Shown here: positions 35,412 through 44,589 of the stretch, one piece after another
How the letters are laid out: the number at the start of each line of letters is the position of its first letter
Position numbering within the stretch: the first letter of the stretch is position 1
NCBI RefSeq assembly: GCF_964059235.1
Contig: NZ_OZ060452.1
Location: 372,001 to 436,000 of the forward strand
Length of the DNA: 64,000 bases
DNA from: Candidatus Tisiphia endosymbiont of Nedyus quadrimaculatus
Lineage (GTDB): Bacteria; Pseudomonadota; Alphaproteobacteria; Rickettsiales; Rickettsiaceae
Direction of reading: 5' to 3'
Made by a program: the position numbers and the translations under genes
The notes under the pieces: generated by a model
Databases searched by the model: none
Told to the model about the DNA's origin: nothing
Seen by the model: only the letters and a program-made list of their open reading frames with translations

Positions 35412-35507
35412 TCTCTATGATAAATCTCTTATCGTATACTTTATGAAATATCTAGATTGTATAATAACTATTATACAATCATGAACAATATTCTGAAATA
35501 CAAATTA

Positions 35508-35553
35508 CGCGAACTCGGGATAAGAATTAACTAATTCTTATCCCGAACTGGGG
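35508..35553. repeat. 46-bp palindrome, copy 4 of 7 (reverse orientation)
   Basis: The CGCG...GGGG orientation with loop AACT, the complement of the AGTT loop of copies 2, 5 and 7. The outer arms read ACTCGGGATAAGAATT. It lies between tRNA-Phe and the lpxD promoter. Confidence 0.85.
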
Positions 35554-35572
35554 TAAATTATTGTAAGAAAAC

Positions 35573-35601
35573 TTGAGTATTTTCTAACTAGTGTTTATAC
35601 T
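35573..35601 (+). promoter_or_regulatory. Candidate sigma70 promoter for the lpxD operon
   Basis: TTGAGT, a 17-nt spacer and TATACT end 30 nt before the lpxD ATG. Confidence 0.6.
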
Positions 35602-35631
35602 GTGGTCATTATTTTGTAAAATTAAATAACC

Positions 35632-36657
35632 ATGATAAACTCACGTTTTTATAAGAAATCTGCTCCTTATAAATTATCAGAAATTGTAAAATTAATAGAT
35701 ACTGAGATAGTATACTCAAATGATTTGTTAATCCATAATGTTAAGTCATTAGAAGAGGCTAATGTTGGTGATATAAGTTTTTTAATTCATAACAAATATA
35801 TTATTCAATTCCAAAACACTAAAGCTTCGTGCTGCATAGTCCCAGAGAATTTTTTGCACGAATCTAATAATGGAACAATTTTATTAAAAACAAAAAATCC
35901 GTATTTTGCTTATGCAAAATTAGTAGATTTGTTTTATAGTAAAGCAAAAACTTATCCTAACAAAATTATGCCATCTGCTTATATTTCAGATTCTGCCACT
36001 ATAGGAAGTAATTGTTATATAGGGCATAACGTTGTTATTGAAGATCATGTTATAATAGGAGATAATTGCATTATAGAATCTGGGACGAGTATAGATTTTG
36101 GAGTAGTAATAGGTAATAGAGCATTAATATACTCAAATGTTTCAGTAAGTTACAGTATAATAGGTGATGATGTGGTAATATTAGCGGGAGCGAGAATTGG
36201 ACAAGATGGATTCGGTTTTGCAACAGATAAAGGAATTCATAAGAAAATTTTGCATACTGGTATGGTAAAAATAGGTAATAATGTTGAAATAGGTAGTAAT
36301 ACTACTATTGATAGAGGATCGATAAATGATACAGTAATAGAAGATTTTTGTAGAATAGATAACTTAGTGCAGATAGGACATAATGCTATAATAGGACGGG
36401 GGTCAGTTATTGTTGCCCAAGCAGGTATAGCAGGTAGTACTAAGGTAGGAGCATATTGTGCTTTAGGGGGGCAGTCAGGCATATCCGGACATATAGTACT
36501 AGGCGATAAAGTCCAAGTAGCAGCCCAATCTGGCGTGATAAAAGATGTTGAACTAGGAACTACAGTTGGTGGATATCCTGCAGTACCAATTAGAGATTGG
36601 CATAAACAATCAGTAATTATGAAGCAACTTGTAAACAAAAAAACGGGATATAGATGA
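35632..36657 (+). CDS. lpxD: UDP-3-O-(3-hydroxyacyl)glucosamine N-acyltransferase
   Basis: LpxD adds the amide-linked acyl chain in lipid A synthesis, third step. The 341-residue protein has an N-terminal uridine-binding domain ([20 protein letters not shown]) and a left-handed beta helix of hexapeptide repeats from about residue 113. The expected catalytic His lies in QIGHNAIIG. It starts the block lpxD-fabZ-lpxA-lpxI and overlaps fabZ by 4 bp. Confidence 0.95.
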   Translation: MINSRFYKKSAPYKLSEIVKLIDTEIVYSNDLLIHNVKSLEEANVGDISFLIHNKYIIQFQNTKASCCIVPENFLHESNNGTILLKTKNPYFAYAKLVDLFYSKAKTYPNKIMPSAYISDSATIGSNCYIGHNVVIEDHVIIGDNCIIESGTSIDFGVVIGNRALIYSNVSVSYSIIGDDVVILAGARIGQDGFGFATDKGIHKKILHTGMVKIGNNVEIGSNTTIDRGSINDTVIEDFCRIDNLVQIGHNAIIGRGSVIVAQAGIAGSTKVGAYCALGGQSGISGHIVLGDKVQVAAQSGVIKDVELGTTVGGYPAVPIRDWHKQSVIMKQLVNKKTGYR

Positions 36658-37088
36658 CAATTAATATTAGAGAAATAATGGAAATGCTACCTCATCGTTA
36701 TCCATTTTTATTAATAGATAAGGTGCTAGAATTTAAACTTAATGAGTCTATTGTTGGTATCAAGAATGTTACTTTTAACGAGCCGCAATTTACTGGTCAT
36801 TTTCCCACAAAACCAGTAATGCCTGGTGTGCTAATTATTGAGGCTATGGCTCAACTATCTGCTATTTTAGTAGCCAAATCAATGGACTTCAAAGATAAAG
36901 ATGTTTTCTTTATGACTATTGAAGAGGCAAAATTTCGTAAAGTTGTTGAGCCAGGTGATACATTACATATTTATGCTAAAATAGAACAAAATAGAGGCTC
37001 TGTTTGGAAATTTTCAAGTGACAGCAAAGTCAATGATCAGATAGTTGCAGAGAGCAAATTTACTGCAATGGTTAAAAATAGGAATTAA
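36654..37088 (+). CDS. fabZ: 3-hydroxyacyl-ACP dehydratase
   Basis: FabZ dehydrates 3-hydroxyacyl-ACP in fatty acid elongation and competes with LpxA/LpxD for substrate. The 144-residue hot-dog protein has [15 protein letters not shown] and the catalytic His and Glu in [20 protein letters not shown]. It sits between lpxD and lpxA, the usual order. Confidence 0.96.
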   Translation: MTINIREIMEMLPHRYPFLLIDKVLEFKLNESIVGIKNVTFNEPQFTGHFPTKPVMPGVLIIEAMAQLSAILVAKSMDFKDKDVFFMTIEEAKFRKVVEPGDTLHIYAKIEQNRGSVWKFSSDSKVNDQIVAESKFTAMVKNRN

Positions 37089-37090
37089 CA

Positions 37091-37909
37091 ATGACCTTAT
37101 CAGCTATACACGCAACTGCCATGGTAGATTCAAAGGCTTCGATTGGTGCAAATGTCAGAATCGGTCCTTTTTGTACTGTTGGGTCGGATGTGGTTTTGGC
37201 GGATAATATTGAGTTAAAATCACACGTAGTTATAGAGGGCAAAACAAAAATTGGTGCTAATACAGTTATATATCCATTTGCTTCCATTGGTCAGTCCCCT
37301 CAAATAGTTAAGTATGAGGGAGAAAAGTCAGAGGTTATCATAGGCAGTAATAATACTATTAGAGAATATGTAACTATTCAAGCTGGTAGTAAAGGTGGTG
37401 GTATGGTTACCTCTGTAGGTAATAATGGTTTATTTATGGTTGGAGTACATATAGCACATGATTGCATCGTAGGAAATAATGTAATTTTTGCAAACTATGC
37501 TAGCCTAGGTGGTCACGTTAAAGTTGATGATTATGCCATTATAGGAGGGCTTTCTGCTGTTCTGCAATTCGTACGTATAGGACAACATTCGATGGTGGGG
37601 GGTATGTCTGCAGTGAGCAAAGATGTGATTCCATTTGGAGTAGTTACAAATGAAAGGGCATTTCTTGAAGGAATAAACTTAGTTGGGATGAAAAGACGTG
37701 GCTTTGATAATCAGGAAACGCTTGATACTATAAAAGCCGTAGATGAGATTTTTATTGGCGAAGGTATTTTTACTGATAGAATTGAGATAGTTTTAAAGCA
37801 ATATAAAGGTAATCCTATTGTAGAACAAATTATCGCTTTTATAAAACAGGATCTTACTAGAGCATTTTGTCAGCCAAGACAAGTTGAGCATGATAAGGTA
37901 AGTAGGTAA
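37091..37909 (+). CDS. lpxA: UDP-N-acetylglucosamine O-acyltransferase
   Basis: LpxA does the first lipid A step, adding a 3-hydroxyacyl chain to UDP-GlcNAc. The 272-residue protein is a hexapeptide beta helix (IGANVRIGPFCTVGSDV) with the catalytic His in VHIAHDCIVGNN (near residue 121) and a helical C-terminus. It is 2 bp after fabZ and 1 bp before lpxI. Confidence 0.96.
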   Translation: MTLSAIHATAMVDSKASIGANVRIGPFCTVGSDVVLADNIELKSHVVIEGKTKIGANTVIYPFASIGQSPQIVKYEGEKSEVIIGSNNTIREYVTIQAGSKGGGMVTSVGNNGLFMVGVHIAHDCIVGNNVIFANYASLGGHVKVDDYAIIGGLSAVLQFVRIGQHSMVGGMSAVSKDVIPFGVVTNERAFLEGINLVGMKRRGFDNQETLDTIKAVDEIFIGEGIFTDRIEIVLKQYKGNPIVEQIIAFIKQDLTRAFCQPRQVEHDKVSR

Positions 37910-37910
37910 A

Positions 37911-38738
37911 ATGTTGCAAATATACCCTTTAAAGCAAAAGAGTATAATTGGAATTATAGCAGGAAATGGCTTACTGCCAATTTCACTCGCCAATAGTTTC
38001 ATTAAGCAAGGCGGGCAATGTTATATCGCAGCTTTGGAGGGAGAAGCAAATCCGGTATTGTATAAGGATTTTACCCACCAATTTTTTAAAATCGGTATGG
38101 TTAAGCCAATAATTGAATATTTTCGTAAGTATGATGTAAAAAATATAATTCTTGCTGGTGGTGTAAATCGTCCTAATTTGCGATCAATTAAAGTAGATTT
38201 AATGGGATCAAGGTTACTTGCACGCATATTGAGACAAAAATTTTTAGGAGATGATAAACTTCTTAGTATAGTGACAGATTTCCTAGAAGAGAAAGGGTTT
38301 AAAGCAGTTTCTAGTTATGAAATATTAAGAACAAATAATGATGTTATGACCATAGCTGTTCCATCTAGAATAGATAATACAGATATCGAACTGGGGATAA
38401 AGCTATTAGATAGTATCGGATGTCTTGATGTAGGACAGTCAGTAATTGTTGATAATGGGTATATTATAGGTATTGAGGCGGCTGAGGGTACAGATAATTT
38501 AATAGAAAGATGTTCATATTTACGTAAAAATTCTACAGGTGGTGTACTTATTAAAATGATGAAGAAAGGCCAAGATACTAGAATTGATATACCTACAATA
38601 GGAGCAAAGACAATAAGTAACTTAGCTAATTATGGTTATAAAGGATTAGCCATACAGAAAGATAAAGTGATTATTTTAGAGATAGAAAGAACTATTGACC
38701 TCGCTAATGAATGCGGACTTTTTATTAAACTTACTTAG
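37911..38738 (+). CDS. lpxI: UDP-2,3-diacylglucosamine pyrophosphatase LpxI
   Basis: LpxI (DUF1009) hydrolyses UDP-2,3-diacylglucosamine to lipid X in alphaproteobacteria, replacing LpxH. The 275-residue protein has the N-terminal IGIIAGNGLLPISLAN, ILAGGVNRPNLRSIKVD and the C-terminal GTDNLIERC and VLIKMMKKGQDTRIDIPTIG with its catalytic-domain Asp. It completes the block; lpxB and lpxK are not here. Confidence 0.9.
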   Translation: MLQIYPLKQKSIIGIIAGNGLLPISLANSFIKQGGQCYIAALEGEANPVLYKDFTHQFFKIGMVKPIIEYFRKYDVKNIILAGGVNRPNLRSIKVDLMGSRLLARILRQKFLGDDKLLSIVTDFLEEKGFKAVSSYEILRTNNDVMTIAVPSRIDNTDIELGIKLLDSIGCLDVGQSVIVDNGYIIGIEAAEGTDNLIERCSYLRKNSTGGVLIKMMKKGQDTRIDIPTIGAKTISNLANYGYKGLAIQKDKVIILEIERTIDLANECGLFIKLT

Positions 38739-38764
38739 TGTATCTAAAGAATTAAGGCAATAGA

Positions 38765-38808
38765 TTTTATCTTACAGCCCCTACTTTCGCAGGAGTTGTA
38801 AGATAAAA
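38765..38808. terminator. Hairpin after lpxI
   Basis: TTTTATCTTACA (38765-38776) pairs with TGTAAGATAAAA (38797-38808) around a loop that contains CTTTCGCAGG of the dispersed repeat. No T-run follows, so termination is uncertain. Confidence 0.45.
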
Positions 38809-38886
38809 CTATGAAATGAAAAAAGTAAGTAAATTATTGTCATTGCTAATGCAAGGTTTAGAGACTACTATTTGAAACCAGCAAAG

Positions 38887-38932
38887 ACTTGATAAAAATT
38901 TAAACCTATATTTATTTAAATTTTTATCAAGT
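38887..38932. repeat. 18-bp perfect hairpin downstream of lpxI
   Basis: ACTTGATAAAAATTTAAA (38887-38904) and TTTAAATTTTTATCAAGT (38915-38932) are exact complements with a 10-nt loop; a weaker outer pairing AAACCA/TGGTTT flanks it. The 329-bp gap holds only this, the hairpin at 38765 and AT-rich sequence with no ORF. Confidence 0.7.
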
Positions 38933-39067
38933 CGTGGTTTATTGCGAATGTTAAGCCTAGAGATTTATTTGTTAACTCTCTAACCAACTTGATTTTTTTA
39001 TTTTAAACTTTTTTTTAATTTTTTAAAAATCATAGTTGATGACACCCTAGGCTATTAAACCGATGTC

Positions 39068-39334
39068 TTATATCGAACTCAGGTTCAGGTTATAATAGGT
39101 ATCTTTTTCTGTCACAATAATACCCGTTAACTTTTTATCATCCTTTAAAACCTTAGCTAGTTCCGAATCAAACACGTTCACTGTAAGCACTGTTCCTTTT
39201 AAGGAACTATTAGACTTAGATTTTAAATATTCTTCGATTTTAGTGCATTTTATGAACGTGTCGAACGGTGAATGTAACATAAAGTCTAGCTTTCCGTCTT
39301 CCAATTTTAAGTTTGTAAATTTAATAAGTACTGG
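39068..39334 (-). pseudogene. In-frame continuation of the 39335-39562 gene beyond a TAG
   Basis: Downstream of the TAG at 39335-39337 the same frame stays open for 88 codons, starting PVLIKFTNLKLEDGKLDFML. An internal TTG at 39304 is the only early start candidate and has no ribosome site, so this is more likely the lost second half of one 164-codon gene than a separate gene. The segment is charged and soluble-looking. Its last residues (NLNLSSI) and stop come from a TAACCTGAGTTCGATATAA repeat end. Confidence 0.55.
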
Positions 39335-39562
39335 CTAAAAGTTTTTCTGCAAAAAAAGTATGGTTAAAAACCATATAGTAATCAAACATATCCAAAGTCC
39401 ACCTCTAATGTCATATGTACGCTTGATTAGGATTTTTAGAGCATCTTCAGTCTTCTTAGCTTCTCTTATACACTCTGATCTCATGGCAATTATGTAACCT
39501 GATATAGTCATAATCTTGCTATATAGTTGTTTTAGATCTTTATCATTAAGATCATTTTGCAT
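39335..39562 (-). CDS. Hypothetical membrane-anchored protein, C-terminus cut by TAG
   Basis: The 75-residue ORF has a helical, charged N-terminus (DLKQLYSKIMTISGYIIAMRSE) and one membrane segment (LWICLITIWFLTILFL, about residues 56-71) just before the TAG. An AGAGGG ribosome site lies 5 nt before the ATG, so translation is likely. The same frame continues past the TAG. I recognise no family. It is divergent from the XRE gene at 39946. Confidence 0.55.
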   Translation of the reverse strand: MQNDLNDKDLKQLYSKIMTISGYIIAMRSECIREAKKTEDALKILIKRTYDIRGGLWICLITIWFLTILFLQKNF

Positions 39563-39744
39563 AAAACCCTCTTACTATGATTGTAGGTAAAATATTCCTA
39601 TTCATTATTAGATAGGGTAGTTGAGGTTGCATTTTTAAAAATAAAGTTGCTAAATAAGCAAGAATAAATTTGATTACTGAGCAAATATTGTATATATTCA
39701 TAAGGCATTTCCTTTTATGATTGAGGTTTTGTGCTTAACTAACA

Positions 39745-39868
39745 TTTAGTATTATTTCGTTTTTATTCAACTTACCTATATTTAGTAGTTGAATTTATGT
39801 ACTAAATAGTTTTAGTTTTTAAAGTTTATCTTACTAAATAATTCCTTGGTTCATTTAGTAAGATAAAC
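39745..39868. promoter_or_regulatory. TTTAGTA/TACTAAA cluster and 15-bp inverted repeat upstream of XRE gene
   Basis: The 7-mer occurs at 39745, 39781, 39800 (complement), 39832 (complement) and 39854. The last two belong to a perfect inverted repeat GTTTATCTTACTAAA (39824-39838) / TTTAGTAAGATAAAC (39854-39868). The arrangement looks like multiple operator half-sites in the gap between the divergent genes; the 383-bp gap holds nothing else. Confidence 0.45.
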
Positions 39869-39945
39869 AACTTTACTGTGACAATTTTTTATTGTCAAGA
39901 AAAAACCGTTTTTCACGGATCAATTTTATAAAAAAAATATTTACA

Positions 39946-40617
39946 ATGGGCTGGATTGAAAATATAAAAGAATTCCTTGGGAATAAAATGGAAGAAAAAC
40001 AACTAAAGGCAAGTGATCTTGCTGCACTTGCAGGCATTCCTCCGACTACTATGAGAGGGATGTTGGGTAATCGACGTCCTGAAATAAAAAACATAATCAA
40101 ACTTGCAAATTATTTTGACTGCTCTATTGATGAAGTGCTAGGTAGAAAGGAATTTGAGCCTCAAGAAAAACAAGAATATATGCAACTATCTCCAGAAGCA
40201 TTAAGTGCTAATTTGAAGGGCTTTATCACCGAGAAGATGAACAAAAACCAAATGACTCAATACGAATTAGGATCAAAAATTGGTCGTAGTGAAGACACCC
40301 TTCGTCCTTTTTTAAGAGAAGATGATAATAACCAAAAAATGCTAAGTACCGAAGCGGTTATAGCTATTTCTGATTATTTTAAAGCTCCTATTGATGGAAT
40401 GCTAGGTAGAACTTCGCAGCTTGGAAGAGAGAAACAGGTAGACAGATCTTTAGGTAACTTAAAAACATTGAGTCCTGAAGTTCTAAAAGCCGCTCAACTT
40501 ATTGGGAAATCCATTGCAAGTGATATATCACCTAAGGATCTGACTACAGATAATGTTGCTCCCAGCCAGGTGAGTTCTTTAATTAAGAAATCACCTAATA
40601 GCAGCAGAGGAAGATAA
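39946..40617 (+). CDS. Two-domain HTH (XRE-like) regulator
   Basis: From ATG 39946 the protein is 223 residues; an upstream TTG at 39892 adds 18 residues that look untranslated. It has two tandem XRE/Cro-type helix-turn-helix units: one around KASDLAALAGIPPTTMRGMLGNRRPEIKNI (split by a Pro turn), the second around MTQYELGSKIGRSEDTLRPFL. Each is followed by a similar short segment (YFDCSIDEVLGR; YFKAPIDGMLGR), so the gene arose by internal duplication. A Ser/Pro-rich tail ends the protein. It may autoregulate via the upstream repeats. Confidence 0.75.
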   Translation: MGWIENIKEFLGNKMEEKQLKASDLAALAGIPPTTMRGMLGNRRPEIKNIIKLANYFDCSIDEVLGRKEFEPQEKQEYMQLSPEALSANLKGFITEKMNKNQMTQYELGSKIGRSEDTLRPFLREDDNNQKMLSTEAVIAISDYFKAPIDGMLGRTSQLGREKQVDRSLGNLKTLSPEVLKAAQLIGKSIASDISPKDLTTDNVAPSQVSSLIKKSPNSSRGR

Positions 40618-40641
40618 ATCTTTTTTATCGATGATAATTTA

Positions 40642-42369
40642 ATGCAAGAACGTATTAGCAATATTAGAGTCCTTTTTGCTAAGTATAAAATAGATGCCTA
40701 TATAGTACCGTCTAATGATCAATATCTTAGCGAGTATGTTCATGAAAGTGCTAAACGACTGCAATATATGACTAACTTTAGTGGGTCAAACGGTATTGTG
40801 GTGATCTGCAAAAATAATGTTATATTTTTCACAGATGGTCGTTATCTAGAACAAAGTAAGCGTGAACTAGATCCAAAAATTTTTGAGATTTTTGATATTA
40901 AAGATTTACCCTATTTTCCTTGGGATGATTATTTAGGTAATGATGGTATATTGGGGTATGATGCGAAACTCTTCACTAATGTTAAGTTAAAAATATTTTC
41001 TAAAATAAAGCCTCGTTTACATAAGGTATCTAATAATTTAGTAGATCAAATTTGGCGTAATAGGCCGGCTGAGCCATCATCAAAAATATATATTTATGAT
41101 GATAAGTTTGCTGGTCAATCGTATAGTGATAAAATTACCATGTGCCGTAATCTACTCACTAAATATTCTGCAGATACCATGATTGTTACTGCAGCAGATT
41201 CAATATGCTGGTTATTAAATCTCAGAGCAAGTGACATTCCATATTCACCATTGATGCTTGGTATAGTCCTAATCACTAAGGATCAACTATATTTATTTAC
41301 TAATCCAAATAGGGTGGATCAAGATATTATACTTGCTCGTCCTCATATAACTATCTTACCTTCAGCACAATTTGCTGATATATTGAGTCAAGCTAATAAA
41401 GTCCTAATTGACGAAAACTTCACTTCAAATTATATCATAGATTTGCTAAGCACTAAGATAATAGAAAAAATTAATGATCCTTGTCAATTAGCTAAAGCCC
41501 GTAAAAACGATATTGAAATTAACCATGCAATTAATTTCCATATTAAGGATGCGGTGGCACTATGCGAATTCTTTGCATATTTATTCGAACTACCAAATTT
41601 ACAAGATCAAACTGAATATGATTTAGGAGCAATATTAACAGGGTTTAGATTTAAACAAGATCAATATGTTATGGATAGCTTCCCGACTATATGTGGCTTT
41701 AAGGAAAATAGTGCTATAATTCATTACCGAGCAACAAACACGGGGGCAAAGAAAATCTTAGGTAAAGGCATATTATTAATTGATTCTGGTGGTCAATATA
41801 ACGGTTGTACTACTGATGTAACTAGGACTCTTGCTATAGGTGGATACCCTACAAAAGAACAAAAATTACGTTACACTCAAGTTCTTAAGGGGCATATTGC
41901 TTTGTCGATGATTAAGTTTCCAGTTAATCTTATTACTGGAGCTAATTTAGATGTTCTAGCTCGGCAGTTTTTATGGAGAGATGGGCAAGATTACCCACAT
42001 GGTACAGGTCATGGTGTTGGTAGCTTCTTAAGTGTTCATGAAGGACCACAAAATATTAGTTTACGCAGTAACGTTATTCTAGAACCTAGTATGATTGTAT
42101 CCAATGAGCCGGGTTATTATAAAACGAACGAATTTGGCATTAGAATAGAAAATCTGATGTATGTCAAAAATACTTTACAGGATAAAAATTATCTAGAGTT
42201 TGACACTCTCACCCTTGTTCCTTATGCAAAAGATTTAATAGATCGCAGAATGCTAAACGCAGATGAGATAAATTATATAGAACAATACTATCAAAAAATC
42301 AAACAACAAGTTTATCCTCTACTTTCAATTAGTGGACAAAAATGGTTAAGTAATCAATTACTTTTCTAG
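40642..42369 (+). CDS. pepP: Xaa-Pro aminopeptidase (M24B)
   Basis: The 575-residue protein has two N-terminal creatinase-like domains and a C-terminal M24 pita-bread domain. Dinuclear metal ligands are visible: Asp residues in LIDSGGQYNGCTTDVTRT, His in PHGTGHGVGSFLSVHEGP, Glu in NEPGYYKTNEFGIRIENL and a last Glu in the same segment. It removes N-terminal residues preceding proline, scavenging amino acids from host peptides. Length fits the longer eukaryote-like type. Its end converges with and overlaps the Rpn gene by 12 bp. Confidence 0.92.
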   Translation: MQERISNIRVLFAKYKIDAYIVPSNDQYLSEYVHESAKRLQYMTNFSGSNGIVVICKNNVIFFTDGRYLEQSKRELDPKIFEIFDIKDLPYFPWDDYLGNDGILGYDAKLFTNVKLKIFSKIKPRLHKVSNNLVDQIWRNRPAEPSSKIYIYDDKFAGQSYSDKITMCRNLLTKYSADTMIVTAADSICWLLNLRASDIPYSPLMLGIVLITKDQLYLFTNPNRVDQDIILARPHITILPSAQFADILSQANKVLIDENFTSNYIIDLLSTKIIEKINDPCQLAKARKNDIEINHAINFHIKDAVALCEFFAYLFELPNLQDQTEYDLGAILTGFRFKQDQYVMDSFPTICGFKENSAIIHYRATNTGAKKILGKGILLIDSGGQYNGCTTDVTRTLAIGGYPTKEQKLRYTQVLKGHIALSMIKFPVNLITGANLDVLARQFLWRDGQDYPHGTGHGVGSFLSVHEGPQNISLRSNVILEPSMIVSNEPGYYKTNEFGIRIENLMYVKNTLQDKNYLEFDTLTLVPYAKDLIDRRMLNADEINYIEQYYQKIKQQVYPLLSISGQKWLSNQLLF

Positions 42370-43287
42370 CTTATTGATTTCTTCAATACTCAAACCGGTA
42401 ATCTTTGCTATATACTCAGACGTCATATTTTCTTTAAGTAAAATTTTAGCTATAGCTATAGCTTTTTTCTTTTCACCTCTAGCCTCGCCTCTAGCCTCGC
42501 CTCTAGCCTCACCTCTAGTTTCAGCAGCTTTTTCAGCTTGTTCGATTTTGAACTGCTCTACTGCTAGATTATCTAGTTGGGTTTTGGTTATATGATCATA
42601 GGTATTTAGCTCTTCTTCTGACCAAGAAGCTTGGTCTATTGCTTGGAAAGCTCTTTTAATAATAATATCGTGACCAATTAAATGCTCCATTTCTATTAAA
42701 GTACTATGATGGGCATGTTTAAAGAAATACATCCATTTTTCCTCAATAGTTTCTAGTTGGTCAATGGTTTTATGGAATTTCTGCAGTTCAGCAAAGATAA
42801 AGTAAAAATCCTTGAGATCATGTTCATAAGTCTTGTTATCCAACATTCGATGTGTTGATTTCCAATCTTTCTTATCTGGGAACATGATGAAATCGGCAAT
42901 AGCTAGGAATATCACCCCTTTTAGTTTAGCATATACTGCTAACTTCTTATGATTTTTATCTTCTTTAAGTATCTGCTGTGAATAGGCTTTAGCTGCATAA
43001 AATTGAGCTCTTTTCTCAAAGCCCTTATGTTCGCTAACCTGCATTTCAACAATTACTTGTGTGCCATTCTGATCTTTACACAAAACATCGACAATAGATT
43101 GCCGATATACAGCAATTACAGGATCTTGGATGGTTTTAAGAAAACTAACCTCAATAATTTGATCCTTTCCCTGATATCCTAAAATATCATTAAGGAAGTG
43201 AATTAATATATCTTTATTTTTCTCTGTACCAAAGATTTGCTTAAAGCAAAAATCATTTTTTGGATCAAGAAAACGGGAAATAGCCAT
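42358..43287 (-). CDS. Rpn-family PD-(D/E)XK nuclease with RGEA tandem repeats
   Basis: The 309-residue protein belongs to the Rpn/PDDEXK_2 group (often annotated transposase). It opens FLDPKNDFCFKQIFGTEKN, with the nuclease motif D...ExQ in SIVDVLCKDQNGTQVIVEMQ. The C-terminal linker has (RGEA)n from a 12-nt tandem repeat (about 42476-42523), followed by EKKKAIAIAKILLKENM and a short helical end. Such genes are plentiful in Rickettsia and promote recombination in E. coli. They are also proposed to act as phage-defence effectors. Confidence 0.88.
   Translation of the reverse strand: MAISRFLDPKNDFCFKQIFGTEKNKDILIHFLNDILGYQGKDQIIEVSFLKTIQDPVIAVYRQSIVDVLCKDQNGTQVIVEMQVSEHKGFEKRAQFYAAKAYSQQILKEDKNHKKLAVYAKLKGVIFLAIADFIMFPDKKDWKSTHRMLDNKTYEHDLKDFYFIFAELQKFHKTIDQLETIEEKWMYFFKHAHHSTLIEMEHLIGHDIIIKRAFQAIDQASWSEEELNTYDHITKTQLDNLAVEQFKIEQAEKAAETRGEARGEARGEARGEKKKAIAIAKILLKENMTSEYIAKITGLSIEEINKLEK
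42476..42523. repeat. 12-bp tandem repeat in the Rpn gene
   Basis: Four near-perfect copies of CCTCTAGCCTCG encode RGEA repeats. Copy-number change would keep the frame and alter the length of the linker. Confidence 0.8.
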
Positions 43288-43589
43288 AATAAATAACTTA
43301 AATTATATAATACTCATTAGTAGTATAGCAAAAAAACTCTCAAGCACTAAGTAATATTCGATAATTTTTTAAAGCTATCGATAAATAATGCTTATACCAA
43401 GAAGCTACCTAAAAGACATATTTTATAACTTATACATTAGTTAGTCAATTAAAAATATACCTAAAATTGAAATAATTATAACATTTTTTCAATTTTCAAA
43501 AAACTTGGTTCAGAAACTCATTAGGTTCTATGAAGGTTGTTATTTAATTTTGTAGATTTAGTTGACTTGCTATTATTGAATACACCATA

Positions 43590-44351
43590 CTAAATCTCAA
43601 TTGGTCCAGTAGTTAAACCATTAACAAATTGTTGCAAGTAAGGATTATCACTATTTTTTATCTCATCTTTTTTACCAAACCATAAAATCTTCCCTTTATA
43701 AATCATAGCAACCTCTTTAGCTATCATATAAGCACTATTCATATCATGAGTTATGGTGATGGTAGTAGCCTTTAGCTCCTCTTGAACTTTAATTATTAAT
43801 TCATTGATAACATTAGCCATTATAGGGTCAAGACCGGTAGTTGGTTCATCAAGGAAAAGAATCAATGGATCGCCACAAATAGCCCTAGCTAAAGATACTC
43901 GCTTTTGCATACCTCCGGAAAGCTCAGATGGATAAAGACCCAGTATTTTTGTAGACAAACCTACAGAATTAAGTTTAGATGCAGCTAACTCCTCTTTATT
44001 TTTTGGAGATAATTTATATAGTTTTTCAGTAAAGAATGTAATATTATCTTGAACAGTTAAAGAATCAAAAAGAGCTCCCCCCTGAAATAGAAACCCCATG
44101 GTTTCCATCATTTTAAATCTATCTTTACTTGAAATATTTACAGTCTCCACTTCATCAATAACTATACTACCTTCATCAGCCTGCATTAAACCAACTATAG
44201 TCTTTATTAACACTGATTTACCAGTTCCTGATCCCCCAAGAATTACTATTGAACTATTACGCTTTATATCTAAGTCTATACCATCAAGTACCTTATGATC
44301 GCCAAAAGATTTATATAATGAGCGTATTTTTATTTTTGATTCGTTATCCAT
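43590..44351 (-). CDS. mlaF: Phospholipid ABC transporter ATP-binding protein MlaF
   Basis: MlaF powers the Mla complex that moves phospholipids between the membranes. The 253-residue protein has Walker A GGSGTGKSVLIKT (about 36-48), the signature LSGGMQKRVSLARAI and Walker B LILFLDEPTTGLDP. It is 295 bp from mlaE, a gap full of hairpins, whereas in most bacteria mlaF and mlaE overlap. The 302-bp gap to the left (43288-43589) holds nothing that I see. Confidence 0.92.
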   Translation of the reverse strand: MDNESKIKIRSLYKSFGDHKVLDGIDLDIKRNSSIVILGGSGTGKSVLIKTIVGLMQADEGSIVIDEVETVNISSKDRFKMMETMGFLFQGGALFDSLTVQDNITFFTEKLYKLSPKNKEELAASKLNSVGLSTKILGLYPSELSGGMQKRVSLARAICGDPLILFLDEPTTGLDPIMANVINELIIKVQEELKATTITITHDMNSAYMIAKEVAMIYKGKILWFGKKDEIKNSDNPYLQQFVNGLTTGPIEI

Positions 44352-44376
44352 AATCTATTCTAATATACACGTCATA

Positions 44377-44420
44377 CCCCAATTCGGGATAAGAATTAGT
44401 TAATTCTTATCCCGAATGGG
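44377..44420. repeat. 46-bp palindrome, copy 5 of 7
   Basis: The CCCC-left orientation, loop AGTT, with the right flank truncated. It lies upstream of the mlaF start. Confidence 0.85.
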
Positions 44421-44434
44421 CTTTTATATAAGGA

Positions 44435-44577
44435 AAAATGCATTCTGAAAGCGGCTAACGCGAATGCATTTTAAACCTTTCTAAAGCTAAAAACATGATT
44501 TTAAAAGATTAAAATCATGTTTTTAGCAAAATATTAATTTAACAATCAGATGCAGAGCCGTTTCAAATCTGATTGTT
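44435..44577. repeat. Three consecutive hairpins between mlaE and mlaF
   Basis: AAAATGCATTC (44435-44445) pairs with GAATGCATTTT (44462-44472). GCTAAAAACATGATTTTAA (44486-44504) pairs perfectly with 44509-44527 around AAGA. AACAATCAGAT (44541-44551) pairs with ATCTGATTGTT (44567-44577). The three lie between palindromes 5 and 6. Confidence 0.8.
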
Positions 44578-44589
44578 TCTATAATTTCA

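Noticed and set aside
36237-36638. 133-codon minus-strand ORF opposite lpxD
   Set aside because: An artefact of the hexapeptide repeat codons.
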